Position numbers and translations under genes: made by a program. 7,486 nucleotides of DNA, from assembly GCA_946482585.1 (NCBI GenBank), contig CAMLSI010000258.1, positions 1-7,486 of the forward strand. The letters run 5' to 3'. Below are positions 6,046-7,486 of the stretch, piece by piece (positions within the stretch are counted from its first letter, which is position 1; every line of letters starts with the position of its first letter). A model generated the notes under the pieces. It saw only the letters and a program-made list of their open reading frames with translations. It searched no databases and was not told the origin of the DNA. Source of the stretch: an uncultured Lysobacteraceae bacterium (GTDB lineage: Bacteria > Pseudomonadota > Gammaproteobacteria > Xanthomonadales > Rhodanobacteraceae).

Positions 6046-6062
6046 CCCCTTGACTCAAGGGG
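6046..6062. repeat. 17-bp palindrome upstream of rph; possible operator or hairpin
   Basis: CCCCTTGA (6046-6053) and TCAAGGGG (6055-6062) are exact inverted repeats around a single central C. A one-base centre disfavours an RNA hairpin of full length and fits a protein-binding dyad better. It lies 43 bp before the rph ATG. TTGACT within it resembles a -35, but no matching -10 is visible at 16-18 bp. Confidence 0.6.
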
Positions 6063-6105
6063 TTCCACCGTCCGAAGCCGAATCCGACTTGTCCAGAGAT
6101 CGTCC

Positions 6106-6834
6106 ATGACTCCAGTCCAGCGCCCCTCGGGCCGCGCGCCCGACCAGCTGCGCCCGCTGTCCCTGCAACGCCGCTACACCTGCCACGCCGAAGGTTCCGT
6201 ACTGATCGCCTGCGGCGACACGCGCGTGCTCTGCACCGCCAGCGTCGAGGAAAAAGTCCCGCCGTTCCTGCGCGGCAAGGGCGAAGGCTGGATCACGGCC
6301 GAGTACGGCATGCTGCCGCGCGCGACGAAGGAGCGCACCCAGCGCGAAGCCGCACGTGGCGGCCAGGGCGGGCGCACGATGGAAATCCAGCGGCTGATCG
6401 GGCGCAGCCTGCGCGCCTGCGTCGACCGCGCAGCCCTGGGCGAACGCACGATCACGCTGGACTGCGACGTGCTCCAGGCCGACGGCGGCACGCGCTGCGC
6501 GGCGATCACCGGCGCCTATGTCGCGCTCGTCGATGCGATCCGCTCGCTGCAGGCCAGGCGCCTGGTCAAGAAGGACCCGATCTTCGGCGCGATCGCCGCG
6601 GTTTCGGTCGGCATCGTCAACGGCGTTCCCATGCTCGATCTCGACTACGCCGAAGACGCGAACTGCGATACCGACATGAACGTCGTCATGAACGACGGCG
6701 GTGGCTTCATCGAACTCCAGGGCACTGCCGAAGGCCATGCGTTCCGCGCCGACGAACTGCAGGCCATGCTGGATCTCGCCGGCAAGGGTGTGACCGAACT
6801 CGTCGCCGCCCAGCGCGCCGCGCTGGCCGACTGA
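6106..6834 (+). CDS. rph: RNase PH, phosphate-dependent 3'-to-5' tRNA exoribonuclease
   Basis: This 242-residue protein is slightly longer than the usual 238-240. RNase PH trims 3' trailers of tRNA precursors and other RNAs, using inorganic phosphate to release nucleoside diphosphates. The sequence shows the RNase PH fold motifs in order: [20 protein letters not shown] (16-35), [20 protein letters not shown] (37-56), [13 protein letters not shown] (62-74) and the phosphate-binding [16 protein letters not shown] (88-103). [13 protein letters not shown] (118-130) and [19 protein letters not shown] (177-195) follow. Asp184 and Asp190 are spaced like the metal/catalytic aspartates described for B. 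subtilis RNase PH. The ATG at 6106 is chosen by homology and a nearby AGAGA; upstream in-frame TTG extension (from 5986) has no family similarity. It is intact, unlike the frameshifted copy in E. coli K-12. It is followed by rdgB after 14 bp. Confidence 0.98.
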   Translation: MTPVQRPSGRAPDQLRPLSLQRRYTCHAEGSVLIACGDTRVLCTASVEEKVPPFLRGKGEGWITAEYGMLPRATKERTQREAARGGQGGRTMEIQRLIGRSLRACVDRAALGERTITLDCDVLQADGGTRCAAITGAYVALVDAIRSLQARRLVKKDPIFGAIAAVSVGIVNGVPMLDLDYAEDANCDTDMNVVMNDGGGFIELQGTAEGHAFRADELQAMLDLAGKGVTELVAAQRAALAD

Positions 6835-6848
6835 CGCTCGCCATCGCT

Positions 6849-7466
6849 ATGAACACGATCGTCCTGGCCAGCGGCAACCGCGGAAAACTCGCTGAACTGC
6901 GCGTGTTGTTCAGCGCACTGGACCTGGCCCTGATTCCCCAGGCCGACCGCGGCGTCTGTGACGCCGACGAGACCGGTCTCACGTTTGTGGAAAATGCGCT
7001 GATCAAGGCGCGCCATGCCGCGCGTGCGACCGGCCTGCCCGCGCTCGCCGATGATTCGGGGCTCTGTGTCGACGCACTGGCCGGCGCGCCCGGCCTGCAT
7101 TCGGCGCGCTACGCCGGTCGCCACGGCGACGACGACGCCAACAATGCGCGGCTGCTCGAGGCATTGCGCGATCTGCCCGACGCGCGGCGCAGCGCCTACT
7201 TCTACTGCTGTCTCGTACTGCTGCGCCATGCCGAAGACCCCTCGCCGATCCTCGCCGAAGGGCGCTGGTACGGCCGCGTGCTGCATCAGCCGCGCGGCGA
7301 CGGCGGCTTCGGCTACGACCCGCTGTTCCAACCGCAGGGATACTCGATTTCCGCGGCGGAACTCGAGGCCGGCGACAAGAACCGCCTGAGCCATCGCGGC
7401 CAGGCCGCCGCGGCGTTGCGCGAGAGCCTGCAGCGCGAACAACAGCGGATGCGTACGTCGTCGTGA
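6849..7466 (+). CDS. rdgB: RdgB/HAM1-family XTP/dITP diphosphatase
   Basis: This 205-residue house-cleaning pyrophosphatase hydrolyses non-canonical purine triphosphates (XTP, dITP, ITP) to monophosphates, keeping them out of DNA and RNA. The sequence shows the N-terminal phosphate-binding LASGNRGKLAEL (6-17) and ETGLTFVENALIKARHAA (41-58). Further on are the catalytic LADDSGLCVDALAGAPGLHS (67-86, with Asp69 at the position of the E. coli catalytic base), ARYAG (87-91), GGFGYDPLF (152-160) and SHRGQA (181-186). These are the standard landmarks of the ITPase/HAM1 family, and length is typical. The ATG at 6849 is 14 bp after the rph stop with a poor ribosome site, so expression probably depends on the rph transcript. 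Its TGA overlaps the next gene's GTG, indicating coupling with the downstream gene. Confidence 0.97.
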   Translation: MNTIVLASGNRGKLAELRVLFSALDLALIPQADRGVCDADETGLTFVENALIKARHAARATGLPALADDSGLCVDALAGAPGLHSARYAGRHGDDDANNARLLEALRDLPDARRSAYFYCCLVLLRHAEDPSPILAEGRWYGRVLHQPRGDGGFGYDPLFQPQGYSISAAELEAGDKNRLSHRGQAAAALRESLQREQQRMRTSS

Positions 7467-7486
7467 ACGCACCGCCGCTCGCACTG
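7463..7486 (+). CDS. hemW: Start of a probable HemW (radical SAM haem chaperone, coproporphyrinogen oxidase-like); truncated by window end
   Basis: Only 8 codons are visible, from a GTG that overlaps the rdgB stop (GTGA): M-N-A-P-P-L-A-L. HemW proteins often begin with PPLALYIHIPWC, where the later cysteines hold the radical-SAM cluster, and hemW commonly follows rdgB in proteobacteria. The call rests on this short match plus gene order, so it is an inference; the diagnostic cysteine motif lies beyond the window. Confidence 0.7.

Noticed and set aside
5882..6058. N-terminal extension of YicC across the intergenic region
   Set aside because: Homology begins at MIRSMTAYAS (5881), the length then equals that of E. 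coli YicC, and the extension would run through the promoter and hairpin.
5986..6105. N-terminal extension of RNase PH from TTG 5986
   Set aside because: The family begins near the ATG at 6106; the extension is unlike any RNase PH and covers the palindrome.
1..7486. Mobile elements, CRISPR arrays, tRNA or rRNA genes, defence or toxin-antitoxin genes
   Set aside because: I looked for direct-repeat arrays, terminal inverted repeats, transposase-like proteins and tRNA-like cloverleaf segments and saw none; coding is nearly continuous with housekeeping genes.

Overview
This 7.5 kb window is a GC-rich, densely coded stretch of chromosome from a Gram-negative (diderm) bacterium. The gene content points to Gammaproteobacteria or Betaproteobacteria. 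A Xanthomonadales-like organism is my best guess, from the high GC, the complete Mla phospholipid-transport locus and the yicC / rph-rdgB-hemW arrangement. This is an inference from protein motifs and gene order, not from a search.

Layout. Positions 1-246 are a non-coding leader. It probably holds a promoter firing leftward out of the window and the upstream region of mlaA. mlaA (247-1101, +) encodes the outer-membrane lipoprotein of the Mla system. It converges on a five-gene minus-strand operon, mlaF-mlaE-mlaD-mlaC-mlaB (4228 down to 1137), and a perfect hairpin sits in the 35-bp gap between the two. A 162-168-bp spacer (depending on the mlaF start) separates mlaF from gmk (guanylate kinase, 5017-4397, -), which abuts yicC (YicC-family ribonuclease, 5881-5018, -). 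A 224-bp divergent intergenic region with two conspicuous inverted repeats separates yicC from the plus-strand series rph (RNase PH, 6106-6834), rdgB (house-cleaning nucleotide triphosphatase, 6849-7466) and the first 8 codons of a probable hemW (from 7463).

How the genes work together. MlaA (outer membrane), MlaC (periplasmic shuttle) and the MlaFEDB inner-membrane ABC complex make up one lipid-transport pathway that keeps outer-membrane lipid asymmetric. All of its core parts are encoded here in 4 kb. The other half of the window is RNA and nucleotide housekeeping: two ribonucleases on either side of a shared divergent promoter region, a GMP kinase and an ITP/XTP pyrophosphatase.

Nothing here looks like a mobile element, CRISPR array, defence island or new enzymatic system. 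The least explained DNA is the yicC-rph intergenic region, which has a strong hairpin, a 17-bp palindrome and a possible 47-codon GTG leader ORF overlapping the rph start. Every gene-sized stretch is otherwise accounted for, and no gene-free gap exceeds 300 bp.
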